DNA of 64,000 nucleotides from Deltaproteobacteria bacterium (GCA_021781535.1 JAJXWO010000014.1:1-64000), one strand, 5' to 3'; positions 45,089 through 54,546 are shown, numbered from the stretch's first letter. Notes: generated from the sequence alone by a model not told the origin. A program made the numbers and translations.

Positions 45089-47911
45089 CTATTTCAGGCC
45101 GATCATAACAGTTCCGGCAGTCAAAGCGACGTTGGCCAGAATCTGGGTTATATCCTTGATCTCCCGCATCCAGGAAATCCGCTCCAGTTTTTGCGGCACC
45201 ACCAGCGTATCACCCGCCTCAAGAGGTGACGACAGGAAGCTGCCGAAATTCCAGCTGCGCCCTTCATCGCTCCAGTGGATGCCGAACGATGATTGCTGCC
45301 GGCTGAACACGGTGCCATCCACCCGGATGATATACATCTCGTCCGCTTCGGCATCGTTGTCCGGTCCGCCCGCCTTCTGGAGATAACTGTCAACATCCTG
45401 CCCGGGCAAATAGATAAAGGATGTCGGGTTATACACCTGCCCGAGGACACTCACCACACCTGGCCGCGGCGGAATCTCCAGCTTATCCCCCCCCTCCAGC
45501 ACCAGATCATAGTTGCTCTTCTTCAACTCGGCAACGGGCGACAGACGCATCACCACCCGCCCTTCCGCCTTGAGCCCCTTCATCTGCTCCGTACTCTTTA
45601 ACAGGCTGTCAAGGGCCGCCTTGGTCGCTTCCAGCTCTTCCTTTGATGACGAGACCGACGCCAGGGCGGCCTGCTTTTGCATAATATCTTTTTCGGACTT
45701 GCGCACGATCTCATCCATCCGTTTCTGCTGTGCTTCCTGAACCGAACGCCGCGTAAACTTGGCTCCGCGCAGGTAGGCGTTGTCAGTATAGCCGCCTGCC
45801 CTGGTAATCACCGAGCTCAGCTTTTCACCACGTGCCAGCGAATAGACACCGGGAAAACGCACTTCACCCTTGAGCGTCACAAATTTGTCGGTCGAATCCT
45901 GCCAATCGGCAACGCCGCGCACGATCAGCACGTCATCAATCTGCAGCGGCAGGTTGTTGGCAGGATCGCCCGCCAACGCCTTGCCGAGATTCAGCTGCAG
46001 CCTGGTTGACTGTGCCTTGTCTTTGGTAATGACAATCCGGCTCAACTCGGCATCATCAAGAACCGCATTACGCTTGGCGCTCCCGGCGGCGGTCACCAGA
46101 TCGCGCACCGACATGCCGGGGTAAAAATCATAGGTGCCCGGATTGACGACAGCGCCGTTGACCGCCACCCGCGGTTTTTCCTCCATCTCCGCACGCGAGA
46201 AGACCTTGACCGTATCCTGTTCCTGCAACAGCAGGTTGTCGGCCTGATTGCCGTCCAGCGCGCGCCGCAGGCTGACGGTAATCAGCTCCCGCCGATAGTC
46301 GGGCGGAGACAGCCGGGTAATCTCGACCGAATCCAGGTACGACTCGGGCAACAACGCCTGCGTCGATGGAATCAGATCGGTCAGGCGCATTCCGGGACGG
46401 AACTGGTACTCCCCCGTCTGCTGGACGTTCCCCTTCAGCACGACAACCTGCCGCACCGCCGCCTGCACCGGAAACACCTTCACCATGTCGCGATCCTTCA
46501 ATTCCACATTCCCCAGTTCGGCCTCCATAGTGCCGCCTTTCGGAACAATATCCAGGGCGATACGGGCACTGTTGTTTTCGAGGCGTTCAACCTGGATCCG
46601 TCCCAGCGAGCCGCTGGCCGCCACACCGCCGGCCATTTTCAAAGCATCCGCAAGAGTCGTCCGGCCGTTCATTTCATAAATTGCGGGGCGGCGCACCTCG
46701 CCGGCCACCGCCACGACCGGGCCGATTACCGGCACAAAAATCGTATCGCCGTTTTGCAGCTGGACGTCCTTGTTGCGGTCCCCTGACAGCAGCATGTCAT
46801 ACAGATCGACCGTTGCCACGGTCTGGTTGCCGCGCGTTACCTTTACCTTCCGCAGCGACCCGTTGTGCGACGGACCGCCGGCAGCCGCCAGGGCGTTGAT
46901 GACCGTGGCGAGCGAGCTGACCGGATAATTGCCGGGCGCCTCGACTTCACCCACCACATAGACCTGGATGCTGCGCAACCTGCCGAGCGTCAGGCTCATC
47001 TCAAAATTGCGGTAATAACGGCTGATCGCCTCCTTCACCGCCCCCTGCGCCTTGTCAAAGGGGAGTCCCCAGACCCGCACCGCCCCGACCTTGGGGATTG
47101 TCAGTTCGCCGGTCCGGTCAACCGTCAATTCATAACGGAAATTGACCGCTCCCCAGACAGTCAGGTTCAGCACGTCACCCGGACCGAGCAGGTAATTTGA
47201 CCCCGCCGGCATGGCGTCGATGGCGCTCGTCAACTGGAGGCTGTTCTTGAAGAAGTCATAGCCGAACTGTTTCAAATCGCGGTCCAGCGGCTTTGGTTCT
47301 GTTTTGTCAAGCAGGGTGGTGGCCTTCCGTGAAAACGACCGTTCAATCCGCGACCCCTGGTCCTCGGCCGGCAGTGCGGTCACCCGCAGTTCGTCGGACT
47401 TGAAGATCGTCTGCTGGTCCCGGTCGAGGGCAATCACCTGGATGAAATACGGCTGGAAGTTTTTCAAATCCCGCAGCACATAATCGGTGCCGGGACCGAC
47501 CATGATGCTCTTGTTCAGTTTCTCCGACTCAATGCCGTAGCGGATCGTGAAGCGCAGCGGTTGATCATCCTTACGAAGTGGCAGATTCGCCAGTGTCCAG
47601 CTCAACTTGACCAGGCCATCCCCCGGTTCGCTCTTCAGCAGCACTGTCGGTTTCTTCGCAGCGTTCTTCTCCTGGGTTCCCGGTTGCAAAAGACCCTTTT
47701 CCTGGGTTTCAGGTTGCTGATCACTCTCACTCTTTTCCAGCTTATTAATCAACGCTTCGTCTCGCGTCACGGGAGCTGCAGTTCCCCTCTCCTGGAGTTG
47801 CTCCGGCTGCTGTCCGCTTATATCAAACATCGCGGCAAAAGAGGTTGCCGCCACGCACGCTGAAATCAAAGTAACAACGGTGATCATTCGTAATACCAAT
47901 CGCATTAACAT
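45089..47911 (-). CDS. Wza-like polysaccharide export protein with fibronectin III and multiple SLBB domains
   Basis: A 940-residue exported protein, far longer than the ~380 residues of Wza. A signal peptide ends near ACVAATSFAAMF. Residues 30-85 are Gln/Glu-rich, with three degenerate copies of a QQPxxQEKG unit. Residues 88-195 look like a fibronectin III domain. The export domain starts with LLGPGDVLNLTVWG near 250 and is followed by at least five SLBB domains (VVGEVEAPGNYPVSS, VAGEVRRPAIYEM, LKGNVQQTGEYQF, VNGAVVNPGTYDFYPG, LKGEVRFPGVYSLARG, VLGQVYNPTSFIYLPG). A coiled coil sits near 730-790. It forms the outer-membrane exit channel with the Wzz-like protein. Confidence 0.88.
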   Translation of the reverse strand: MLMRLVLRMITVVTLISACVAATSFAAMFDISGQQPEQLQERGTAAPVTRDEALINKLEKSESDQQPETQEKGLLQPGTQEKNAAKKPTVLLKSEPGDGLVKLSWTLANLPLRKDDQPLRFTIRYGIESEKLNKSIMVGPGTDYVLRDLKNFQPYFIQVIALDRDQQTIFKSDELRVTALPAEDQGSRIERSFSRKATTLLDKTEPKPLDRDLKQFGYDFFKNSLQLTSAIDAMPAGSNYLLGPGDVLNLTVWGAVNFRYELTVDRTGELTIPKVGAVRVWGLPFDKAQGAVKEAISRYYRNFEMSLTLGRLRSIQVYVVGEVEAPGNYPVSSLATVINALAAAGGPSHNGSLRKVKVTRGNQTVATVDLYDMLLSGDRNKDVQLQNGDTIFVPVIGPVVAVAGEVRRPAIYEMNGRTTLADALKMAGGVAASGSLGRIQVERLENNSARIALDIVPKGGTMEAELGNVELKDRDMVKVFPVQAAVRQVVVLKGNVQQTGEYQFRPGMRLTDLIPSTQALLPESYLDSVEITRLSPPDYRRELITVSLRRALDGNQADNLLLQEQDTVKVFSRAEMEEKPRVAVNGAVVNPGTYDFYPGMSVRDLVTAAGSAKRNAVLDDAELSRIVITKDKAQSTRLQLNLGKALAGDPANNLPLQIDDVLIVRGVADWQDSTDKFVTLKGEVRFPGVYSLARGEKLSSVITRAGGYTDNAYLRGAKFTRRSVQEAQQKRMDEIVRKSEKDIMQKQAALASVSSSKEELEATKAALDSLLKSTEQMKGLKAEGRVVMRLSPVAELKKSNYDLVLEGGDKLEIPPRPGVVSVLGQVYNPTSFIYLPGQDVDSYLQKAGGPDNDAEADEMYIIRVDGTVFSRQQSSFGIHWSDEGRSWNFGSFLSSPLEAGDTLVVPQKLERISWMREIKDITQILANVALTAGTVMIGLK

Positions 47912-47924
47912 ACCCCTTCAGACT

Positions 47925-48218
47925 TCAATTATTAATTATGAATTTTAAATTTTGAGTTATTCAAACAAAAACCTGCTATTACACATTTAAAGCTGCCTAT
48001 ACTATCCAATTTAAAATTCAAAATCCACCATTTAACCATAAACGGCAATTAACCGCCGATAAAAACGGATACACGCCGACAAAAGCAGGACTTACTTCAA
48101 AAAAACGAATCACCTTTTGGGTTAAACCAGTATTTTTATTGAGCCTTTGATTTCTCTGCGTGTATCGGCGTACATCGGCGGTTAACCGCTTTTTTTAGGT
48201 TTAAAATCCAAAATTGCC
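47925..48218. repeat. Repeat element B: heptamer tracts around an inverted-repeat core
   Basis: The 308-bp gap between the Wzi-like and Wza-like genes holds no gene. Heptamer tracts lie at about 47928-47965 and 48000-48035. Arms with ACCGCCGAT and ACACGCCGA modules lie at 48035-48080 and, inverted, at 48155-48195. The core 48091-48155 (with CCTTTTGGGTTAA) matches the reverse complement of the element A core at most positions. The minus-strand GGCAATTTTGGATTTT tract starts one base after the Wzi-like stop codon. Confidence 0.75.
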
Positions 48219-48219
48219 T

Positions 48220-49950
48220 TCAATACCGGTAGCGGAGCTCAAATTTCACCAACTGGTTGGTACGTTCCGCACCATCAACCAGGTTCAGGTTGCTGATCTT
48301 CTCGATGCCATATTCGAGTTGGGCATCCGTCTCGCCGTACAGCGGCAGTGACCAGAAGATGCGCCCGGCATGCTTTCTCTCGATCGCCTGCCCCGGCACC
48401 CGTCCCACCATGCCGCGATTGGTGTAGATATATTCCAGCGCCAGGTTGTTGCGCGCCCCGAACCAGTGGCTGTAGCGGGTGAAGAAATCCTGCGTCGCGC
48501 CCCCCTGGGAATGGCCGATCGGCATCCCCTTGTAGATATACCCCTCCGGGAAGGTGCCGTTCGTGTAGAGGATCTGGTTTCCCTGGAAAAATTCGAAACG
48601 GAAATCGTTCCTGCCGTCATCAGTCAGGCGAGGGATATACAGGCCGGCCACGTAGCTCTCCACGATCGGCCAGAAAGCGGCGGTATCCTCACCGGAGAAT
48701 TCACCGTACAGTTCCGTGTTGCGCAGCCAGGGCATGCGATAGCGTGCTTCAAAACCGGCCAGTGAATTGGAATTGTCGGCGCTGGTGCCGCCGATCAGGC
48801 CGCGCAGTGTATCGGCGATGCTGTTGTTGACTCCCGGTCCACCCACCTCCCGCCCCAGGTTGAAACCGATCTCCAGATTTGCGGTCGGCTTGACCGACAG
48901 CTTGGCGGCATAAAACCAGGGCTGTCGCTCCACTCCGTCAGTAACGGTTCTGTCCAGCCGCGAGCCGATCAGGGAGTACTTCATCTCCCCCAGCCAGGAA
49001 AGCCAGCCGATGCGAAACGGTTCGGGACTGGAGATCTTGACCTGGGTAAAATTTTCGGCATTGTTGGTCAACGTGATGTTGCCGCGGTAGCCAAGCCCGA
49101 GCCAGTTTTCATCCTTGCCCGCCTCAAGCTCCAGGGCGCCGCCGCCCAGCTTCACATACCCCCGGTTGAGGCGGATCTGATTATCGCCGCCGCCTGCCAG
49201 TACGGACGGTTCCAGCACACCGACGGCAACGGGGCTCATTTACCATTCCGAACCCCAGCGGAGTTCAGCGGAGCTGCCGTCTTTATGTATGACGCCGTTG
49301 TTGTTCTCCAGGAGCGGCGTCCCTTCGCTGCCCCGCTGCATTACCGTTGCCGTCGGTGGATTTTTCGGCCGCAGCCCCGAGCCGATGCCGAAAACGCCAT
49401 CGTTCCCCGGGTCATGCACGAGGCGGTGGTAATCTCTGGGAGCCCCATCCAGGTAGACGTAACGAAACCGGAGCGAAGACACCGGATTATAGTCAAGCAG
49501 GGGCGGCTTTTTATCCGGGTATTCCCGCAGCGCGACCTCACGCGGGATCAGCTCGCGGATCCGCCTGATCAATTCAGCGGCAAACCCGGCGGGAGCGTAT
49601 GGATTTTCTGCCAGACTGTTTTCCGCCTCCAGCAGCAGCCGCGCCGCCTCCGCCTTGCTGAACGGCTTGATCCCCGTGATATCGCTCGATATCAGACCGA
49701 AACCGGCCAGCTTGTCCAGGTAGGAGTACACAGGGCTGTCGAGCGGAATGTTGGCGGATGAAAGAGCATACAGGGGAGAGGCAAACATCAGCATGAGCAC
49801 ACAAACTAATGCTGATGCCGATTTTGGATTTGACCCCAGTGGGCCTAAATGGATTTTGGATTTTGGATCAATAATCTTCACGAATTCCCGGTAACTTCTA
49901 TGCTTATTTGTGGATTTTGGATTATATAAACGTTTAAAATCCATACTCAT
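48220..49950 (-). pseudogene. Wzi-like capsule assembly outer-membrane protein, split by an in-frame stop
   Basis: Two same-frame segments flank a TAA at 49240-49242. The upstream one (236 codons) has a hydrophobic signal (LVCVLMLMFASPLYA) and a helical domain, and ends ELRWGSEW. The downstream one (339 codons) begins directly with ATG and holds RLNRGYVKLGGGALELEAGKD, NITLTNNAENF, alternating beta-strand residues and a C-terminal ELRYRY, typical of an outer-membrane barrel. Wzi family proteins are continuous across this point, so one gene of about 576 codons is broken by a single ochre codon. The first ~43 codons fall in a heptamer tract, so the true start is uncertain. Readthrough, reinitiation or sequencing error are alternatives. 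Confidence 0.75.
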
Positions 49951-50012
49951 AATTCCGATTGTCTTTAAGCTTTCAAATTCAAAATTTAAAATAAAGAATT
50001 CAAAATTGCATT
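49820..50012. repeat. Heptamer tracts between the WecA-like and Wzi-like genes
   Basis: GATTTTG/GGATTTT units lie at 49820-49870, 49908-49935 and 49970-50012. The last contains the stop codon of the WecA-like gene itself (ATG CAA TTT TGA read on the minus strand) and the others overlap the 5' end of the Wzi-like frame. Confidence 0.65.
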
Positions 50013-51685
50013 TTTAGCGCATATCGCAACACCAGCGCCAGTAGGGCAATGTAGGTAGAAAATACTATTTTTCGGTTTTTATGTACCTGTCGCATGAGAA
50101 TCATTTTGTAGGCTACAAATAAAATAACCGATTTGGCAGCAACGCTCAGCAAATGGAATTGGGCCGTAATCTCGGAAGGCAATAACGGTACGGCAACCAC
50201 AACTAACAGGATCAGATACTCGAAGCGGGTATTTATCAGATGCCTTATCCGTTTGCGCAAAACGACCTTGACAGAGACTACGAGAAGTAGACAAACAAAC
50301 AGAGCATGAGAGATCATGAGCAAATGGAAGTCGGCAAACTCTGTCTGGCGACCGTAGTTTTCGATAATGAAGATACTGATCAGCCCGCTGAAATAAATTA
50401 CCGACTGCAGCAGAGAGTTGGTCCATCTTTTTCCGACTATCAACAGTCCGGACATGCACGCCAGGATCATGAAACTTACCCAGGCAATATTTGCCGGATA
50501 TACCGGTTTAACGAAAATAACCAGGGAGAGTATCAACAACAGTATATATTTTATTGCCGCCAAGAGAAAACGACTGTACTTCAATAAAGATCGAAAGGCA
50601 TCGGTATGTCGTATTCCTATGTCGCTATTCAACAAATGAGTTTGTTGGACTTTTTCAGAAGTGGTTAATATATAAAGTCCGGAATACAAGCCAATACAAA
50701 ACAGTACCAAGACAACGACCTGGATTAAATCACTGGTGCCGTGCAAAATGAGTGCAGTTACAGCGAGGAGATAGGATAGTCCATAGACAAGCAACACAGA
50801 AAAACGGTGGCCAAAGCCGAGATCCAACAAACGGTGATGGAGGTGGGTTTTATCGGGGCTGCAGATGCTCTTACCGTGCAGCTTACGCCTCCCCATAACA
50901 ACAAGTGTATCCAGAATAGGTACGCCCAGGATCATAAGCGGGGCTACCGGGGAGACAGCCCCTCCTGGCGACCTTAACAACAGAACCGAAAAGAACCCCA
51001 TGCAGTAGCCCAGAAACAAGCTGCCCGAATCTCCCATGAAAATCTTCGCAGGATAGGTATTGTACCGGAGGAAACCTACTATCGCACCCAGCAACGCAAC
51101 AACCAGCGCCAGCAGACTGGCGTTTCCTGTGTTCCAGGAGAGAACGCCAAAGGCCAGACAGGCAACGGCTGATGTGCCGCCTGCCAAACCATCAAGGCCA
51201 TCGATAAGGTTGATGGCGTTCATGACTCCCACAACGGCAAAAATAGTAAACGGAATGGCACAAAGTCCCAACTGGATCTCGCCAAGTCCAAGCGGATTGC
51301 CCAGGGTTGTCATGCTGATGCCGCCGGAGATGATTGCCACTGTTGCGGCAAGAATCTCACCAATAAGTTTATTCCGGGGACTTAAACCGGTCAGGTCATC
51401 AGCCAGTCCGGTCAGAAAGATCACCACTGCTCCTGCCAGAAAAGCCTTGATCTGGCGGTCGATGTCGATAAAAAAGAGGACAGAAAAAAGAAAAGCGCAA
51501 AAGATGGCGATTCCGCCCAGGCGGGGTGTTTCAGTGCAATGAACCTTCCGTTCGTCTGGTTTGTCGATGCCGCCGATTTTAACAGACAGTTTTGAAATGG
51601 GGGGAACCATGACCAAAGAGGTCATAAGAGAGGTTAAAGATATGTAGAATAAATCTAATGGGTTCAAAAAAATTTCCCGCCCCAT
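50000..51685 (-). CDS. WecA-like polyprenyl-phosphate sugar-1-phosphate transferase with a long C-terminal membrane extension
   Basis: A 561-residue polytopic protein. The PNPT-family signatures are complete: KVHCTETPRLGGIAIF, GLADDLTG (Mg-binding Asp pair), NAINLIDGLDGLAGG, FMGDSGSLFLGY and KTHLHHRLLDLGFGH. It should load the first sugar phosphate (GlcNAc or similar) onto undecaprenyl phosphate. Family members are usually about 350 residues; here a further ~200 residues with some six hydrophobic helices follow. The start overlaps the end of the upstream GT2 gene by 22 bases. The stop lies in a heptamer tract. Confidence 0.87.
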   Translation of the reverse strand: MGREIFLNPLDLFYISLTSLMTSLVMVPPISKLSVKIGGIDKPDERKVHCTETPRLGGIAIFCAFLFSVLFFIDIDRQIKAFLAGAVVIFLTGLADDLTGLSPRNKLIGEILAATVAIISGGISMTTLGNPLGLGEIQLGLCAIPFTIFAVVGVMNAINLIDGLDGLAGGTSAVACLAFGVLSWNTGNASLLALVVALLGAIVGFLRYNTYPAKIFMGDSGSLFLGYCMGFFSVLLLRSPGGAVSPVAPLMILGVPILDTLVVMGRRKLHGKSICSPDKTHLHHRLLDLGFGHRFSVLLVYGLSYLLAVTALILHGTSDLIQVVVLVLFCIGLYSGLYILTTSEKVQQTHLLNSDIGIRHTDAFRSLLKYSRFLLAAIKYILLLILSLVIFVKPVYPANIAWVSFMILACMSGLLIVGKRWTNSLLQSVIYFSGLISIFIIENYGRQTEFADFHLLMISHALFVCLLLVVSVKVVLRKRIRHLINTRFEYLILLVVVAVPLLPSEITAQFHLLSVAAKSVILFVAYKMILMRQVHKNRKIVFSTYIALLALVLRYALKMQF

Positions 51686-52443
51686 TTATTGAAGTATTTT
51701 ATTGCACTTTGTATATGCACCCATGTCATTTTCAGGCTTTTATGCGATGCGCGTTCCCACAAATGAGTTACAGTTGCATGAGGATAATATACGGTACGAT
51801 ATCCAGCTTGCTGAACCTTCCTGCTTAAATCAAAATCTTCTAAATACATGAAATATCTGTCGTCAAACCCTCCGACTTTCTTTAGTACTTCGGTACGGCA
51901 AAACATAAAGCAACCGGAAATGCACTCAACATCACAGATATCATCATAGCCGACATCTTTCATTTCGTAGCGGTCCAGACGGGGTTGAATGAGATAATGT
52001 AATGACTTGGGAATGAAGCGACGAGCAAATAGGTCGAATACCGTAGGATAGCGTTTGTTTAGTTGCTGTATAGTTCCATCTTCGTTGAGTACCTTGGGAG
52101 AAACCATCCCAATATCAGGATTATCATTCATAAAACGGGATAATAATTCTATGGCTGAAGGAACAATAATAATATCCGGATTAATTATGATGTGATATTT
52201 GCTTTCCGAGCACTCTCCTATAGCTTTATTATGGCCGCGACCATACCCAGCATTAGAACCATTTAAATGATATCTAACAGGTAAGTTATAAAGTGATGAT
52301 TTAAGCGAATCGGTTGGAGAATTGTCTACGATCTGGAGTTCAACGTCCAGTGGACACGACAAAAAACTCTCAATTGCTTTTCGGATCATTTCAGGTGAGT
52401 TGTTATAAATTACAATTGAGGCGGTGCAGTCTAATGATTTCAT
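51664..52443 (-). CDS. GT2 glycosyltransferase, rhamnosyltransferase-like
   Basis: A 259-residue GT-A fold enzyme. It has the N-terminal ASIVIYNNSPEMIRKAIESF, the metal-binding INPDIIIVP (DxD-like) and FDDRYFMYLEDFDLSRKVQQAGY with the ED pair, as in dTDP-rhamnosyl transferases of O-antigen clusters. Cytoplasmic, adding a sugar to the lipid-linked repeat unit. It overlaps its upstream partner by four bases and the downstream WecA-like gene by 22. Base composition is A+T-rich. Confidence 0.85.
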   Translation of the reverse strand: MKSLDCTASIVIYNNSPEMIRKAIESFLSCPLDVELQIVDNSPTDSLKSSLYNLPVRYHLNGSNAGYGRGHNKAIGECSESKYHIIINPDIIIVPSAIELLSRFMNDNPDIGMVSPKVLNEDGTIQQLNKRYPTVFDLFARRFIPKSLHYLIQPRLDRYEMKDVGYDDICDVECISGCFMFCRTEVLKKVGGFDDRYFMYLEDFDLSRKVQQAGYRTVYYPHATVTHLWERASHKSLKMTWVHIQSAIKYFNKWGGKFF

Positions 52444-53171
52444 AGCGTATGTAACCGAAATCTGATTTTAAAATACCTAACAGTAAGTTCATAAAGCAAA
52501 ATGCTACGCCATCTAATTTTAGTAAGCAGTGGTGATTTAGAAACTTCTGCCGTAGCAGATGCATTACTAGCATGCCTTCTGTAGAGAATCAAAGGCTCGT
52601 CTAAAAATTTAACTTTCCCAACTAGTTCAGCAACCAAGCCAATCCAGCTATCATGCATAGGTATATTGGCAGGAAACGGTAATGCTGCTTTAAGAACGTT
52701 TCTGTTAAACGCCATACAACAACCAACATAATTATTTTTAACAATATTTTTTACCAATCCACTCCCAGATTTCCTTAATTTAAAAAATGAATCATTTTTA
52801 ATAGTTAGATGGGTATCCGTTACTTTACAATCACTTATAACTAAATCATAGGTAACCAACTGTTCAGCCATTTTATTCACTTTTTCGTTAAGCCAAATAT
52901 CATCTTGATCTGAAAGAAATATTACATCCCTAGTAGCAAACCGTAGAGAGTTTTCGACATTTTGCAAAATTCCATGATGTTGAGTATTATGAACAATTCT
53001 AATACGATCGTCTTTAATGCTCTTGATTACATTCAGTGTTGAATCTGTAGAGCCGTCATCTGATATAATAATTTCGTCATGCTGAGACAGTTGAATTAGA
53101 ATACTTTCAAGCTGTGCCTTTATATAACTTTCGCCATTGTATGATGCAATGCATACGGAAATATTAAACAT
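52440..53171 (-). CDS. GT2 glycosyltransferase
   Basis: A 243-residue GT-A enzyme: NISVCIASYNGESYIKAQLESI, IISDDGSTDSTLNVI and a FLSDQDDIWLNEKV acidic motif, typical of GT2 enzymes acting on rhamnose- or galactose-containing repeats. Its start lies 63 bases from the inserted IS3 element, so the IS may have cut it off from the operon's upstream promoter. It overlaps the next GT2 gene by four bases. Confidence 0.85.
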   Translation of the reverse strand: MFNISVCIASYNGESYIKAQLESILIQLSQHDEIIISDDGSTDSTLNVIKSIKDDRIRIVHNTQHHGILQNVENSLRFATRDVIFLSDQDDIWLNEKVNKMAEQLVTYDLVISDCKVTDTHLTIKNDSFFKLRKSGSGLVKNIVKNNYVGCCMAFNRNVLKAALPFPANIPMHDSWIGLVAELVGKVKFLDEPLILYRRHASNASATAEVSKSPLLTKIRWRSILLYELTVRYFKIRFRLHTL

Positions 53172-53218
53172 TTTTTTATCACCTAATCTCTCAGAACATA
53201 TAGAGAGCTGTTCATTAT

Positions 53219-53232
53219 CAGTAGTGTCCCAA
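53219..53232. repeat. Left terminal repeat of the IS4-family remnant
   Basis: CAGTAGTGTCCCAA, repeated in inverted form at 54706-54719. Confidence 0.6.
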
Positions 53233-53266
53233 TTTAGTGGACCCTTTGGTCAAGACAATAATATGC

Positions 53267-54172
53267 TTAGTTTAAGGTGGTAGCTTCTGCTTTTGATTTT
53301 GGTTCTACCCCTAAAAACGTTTTTCGTTCTTTGAATTTATCTACGATTCTTGCTCCGCCACCACTGCCAGCTTGGTAAACCTGGATCGGGGTGAGGTTCC
53401 CCAGAGATTGATGGGGCCTTTTGGTATTGTAGAACTCAAAATAATCTGTCAAGCCCAGTTGTAATCCCGGCATGTTGACATACCCTTTCAGGTATACATC
53501 CTCATGCTTGACGCTTCGCCAGAGTCGTTCTACAAAGATATTATCCAATGCCCGTCCGCGACCATCCATACTGATAGCGATGTCGTGCAGCTTGAGGACG
53601 CCCGTAAAAGCATCGCTCGTGAACTGACACCCTTGATCTGTATTAAAGATCTCTGGTGTACCGTATGACCGAAGTGACTGTTCCAGGCAGTCAACGCAGA
53701 ACTCGCTGTCGAGTGAGTTTGATAATCGCCACGCCAACACTTTACGTGAGTACCAGTCGATTACGGCTGCCAGATACGCAAAGCCTCGTGGCAGGCGAAT
53801 ATACGTGATATCGGTACTCCACACCTGATTCGGTCGTGTCACGTTCACGCCTCTGAGCAGGTACGGATAGATCTTGTGCTGAGGGTGAGGCCTGCTGGTA
53901 TTAGGGCCCGGTGCCATACCAGCCAATCCCAGGATTCTCATCAGCCGTTGAACCCGCTTCCGGTTGACCGGATAACCGGCTTTGCCCAGATGTACGACCA
54001 TTTTGCGACTGCCATAGAACGGATGGAGCGTATATTCGGCATCAATCAACGCCAGTAACAACAATTCCAGTTCATTTGGCCCGGCGACCAAATGTGAGGA
54101 ATAAACGGTGGAACGAGCAACACCAGCTAACGCGCATTGTCGGGTTAGCGCCATGGGATCCAGCAGACTCAC
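53267..54172 (-). CDS. IS3-family transposase OrfB (integrase core)
   Basis: About 301 codons of DDE integrase. HTH_21-like region near the N-terminus (LALIDAEYTLHPFYGSRKM), then catalytic Asp in VWSTDITYI, Asp in NTDQGCQFT and Glu in NIFVERLWRSVK, ending with NTKRPHQSLGNLTPIQVY. Expressed as an OrfAB fusion through -1 frameshifting; the GTG at 54172 is only a nominal start. The frame is intact, so the element may be active. Confidence 0.9.
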   Translation of the reverse strand: MSLLDPMALTRQCALAGVARSTVYSSHLVAGPNELELLLLALIDAEYTLHPFYGSRKMVVHLGKAGYPVNRKRVQRLMRILGLAGMAPGPNTSRPHPQHKIYPYLLRGVNVTRPNQVWSTDITYIRLPRGFAYLAAVIDWYSRKVLAWRLSNSLDSEFCVDCLEQSLRSYGTPEIFNTDQGCQFTSDAFTGVLKLHDIAISMDGRGRALDNIFVERLWRSVKHEDVYLKGYVNMPGLQLGLTDYFEFYNTKRPHQSLGNLTPIQVYQAGSGGGARIVDKFKERKTFLGVEPKSKAEATTLN

Positions 54173-54189
54173 CCAGTGCCTACGGTCTG

Positions 54190-54483
54190 CTATTGGCCGA
54201 TCCCGGACTTTTTTTTAAGCCAATCCAGTTCCATCTTCAGCCGCCCGATCTCAGAGTAAAGACGCTCAGGGCTGGAGGACGGGTCCTCGGGCTTGGGGCC
54301 ACGCTTTATTTCGAAAATACTGGAAGCCTGCGCCAGCAGCTCTCTCTTCCATTCGCCAACCTGAGTTGGATGGACAGTGTACTCCTGAGCGATCTCATTT
54401 AACGTCTTGGCACCTCGGATCGCGTCAAGCGCTACTTTTGCCTTGTGCTGACTGGTGAAACTTTTACGCTTCTTTTCGCTCAT
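54190..54483 (-). CDS. IS3-family OrfA (DNA-binding)
   Basis: A 97-residue protein: MSEKKRKSFTSQHKAKVALD helix-turn-helix of the HTH_8/IS3 type, then a leucine-zipper coiled coil (ERLYSEIGRLKMELDWLKKK). It binds the IS ends. The ATG at 54483 is preferred over a GTG ten codons earlier. Ends in the slippery A run that shifts ribosomes into orfB. Confidence 0.87.
   Translation of the reverse strand: MSEKKRKSFTSQHKAKVALDAIRGAKTLNEIAQEYTVHPTQVGEWKRELLAQASSIFEIKRGPKPEDPSSSPERLYSEIGRLKMELDWLKKKSGIGQ
54208..54216 (-). promoter_or_regulatory. Programmed -1 frameshift site of the IS3 element
   Basis: On the minus strand eight A followed by G (an A AAA AAG heptamer) lies at the end of orfA. Slipping back one base continues as KKKVRDRPIADRRHWVSLL into orfB. 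Confidence 0.75.
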
Positions 54484-54546
54484 TGCCTGCCCCTTTTTAT
54501 TGCAGGCTACCACCTTAAACTATTGTCCGGATTTTGGGGTCCACTA

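Larger units (their letters stand above)
53235..54546 (-). mobile_element. IS3-family insertion sequence
   Basis: A 1312-bp element bounded by imperfect inverted repeats starting TAGTGGACCC (53235 and, inverted, 54546) with further matches (GACAATA, TTTAAGGTGGTAG). It holds two overlapping-frame genes, orfA and orfB, joined by a slippery run. No 3-4 bp target duplication is visible (flanks ATT and TAA), which fits a deletion next to the element after insertion. It lies in an older IS4-family element within the polysaccharide locus. Confidence 0.88.

Noticed and set aside
43773-45386. 537-codon open frame on the plus strand
   Set aside because: It lies antisense to the Wzz-like gene and the end of the Wza-like gene, has no recognisable domain, and its composition is what the opposite strand's codon bias produces.
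43463-50012. Heptamer tracts as a CRISPR-like array
   Set aside because: Units are seven bases, contiguous and degenerate, with no spacers.
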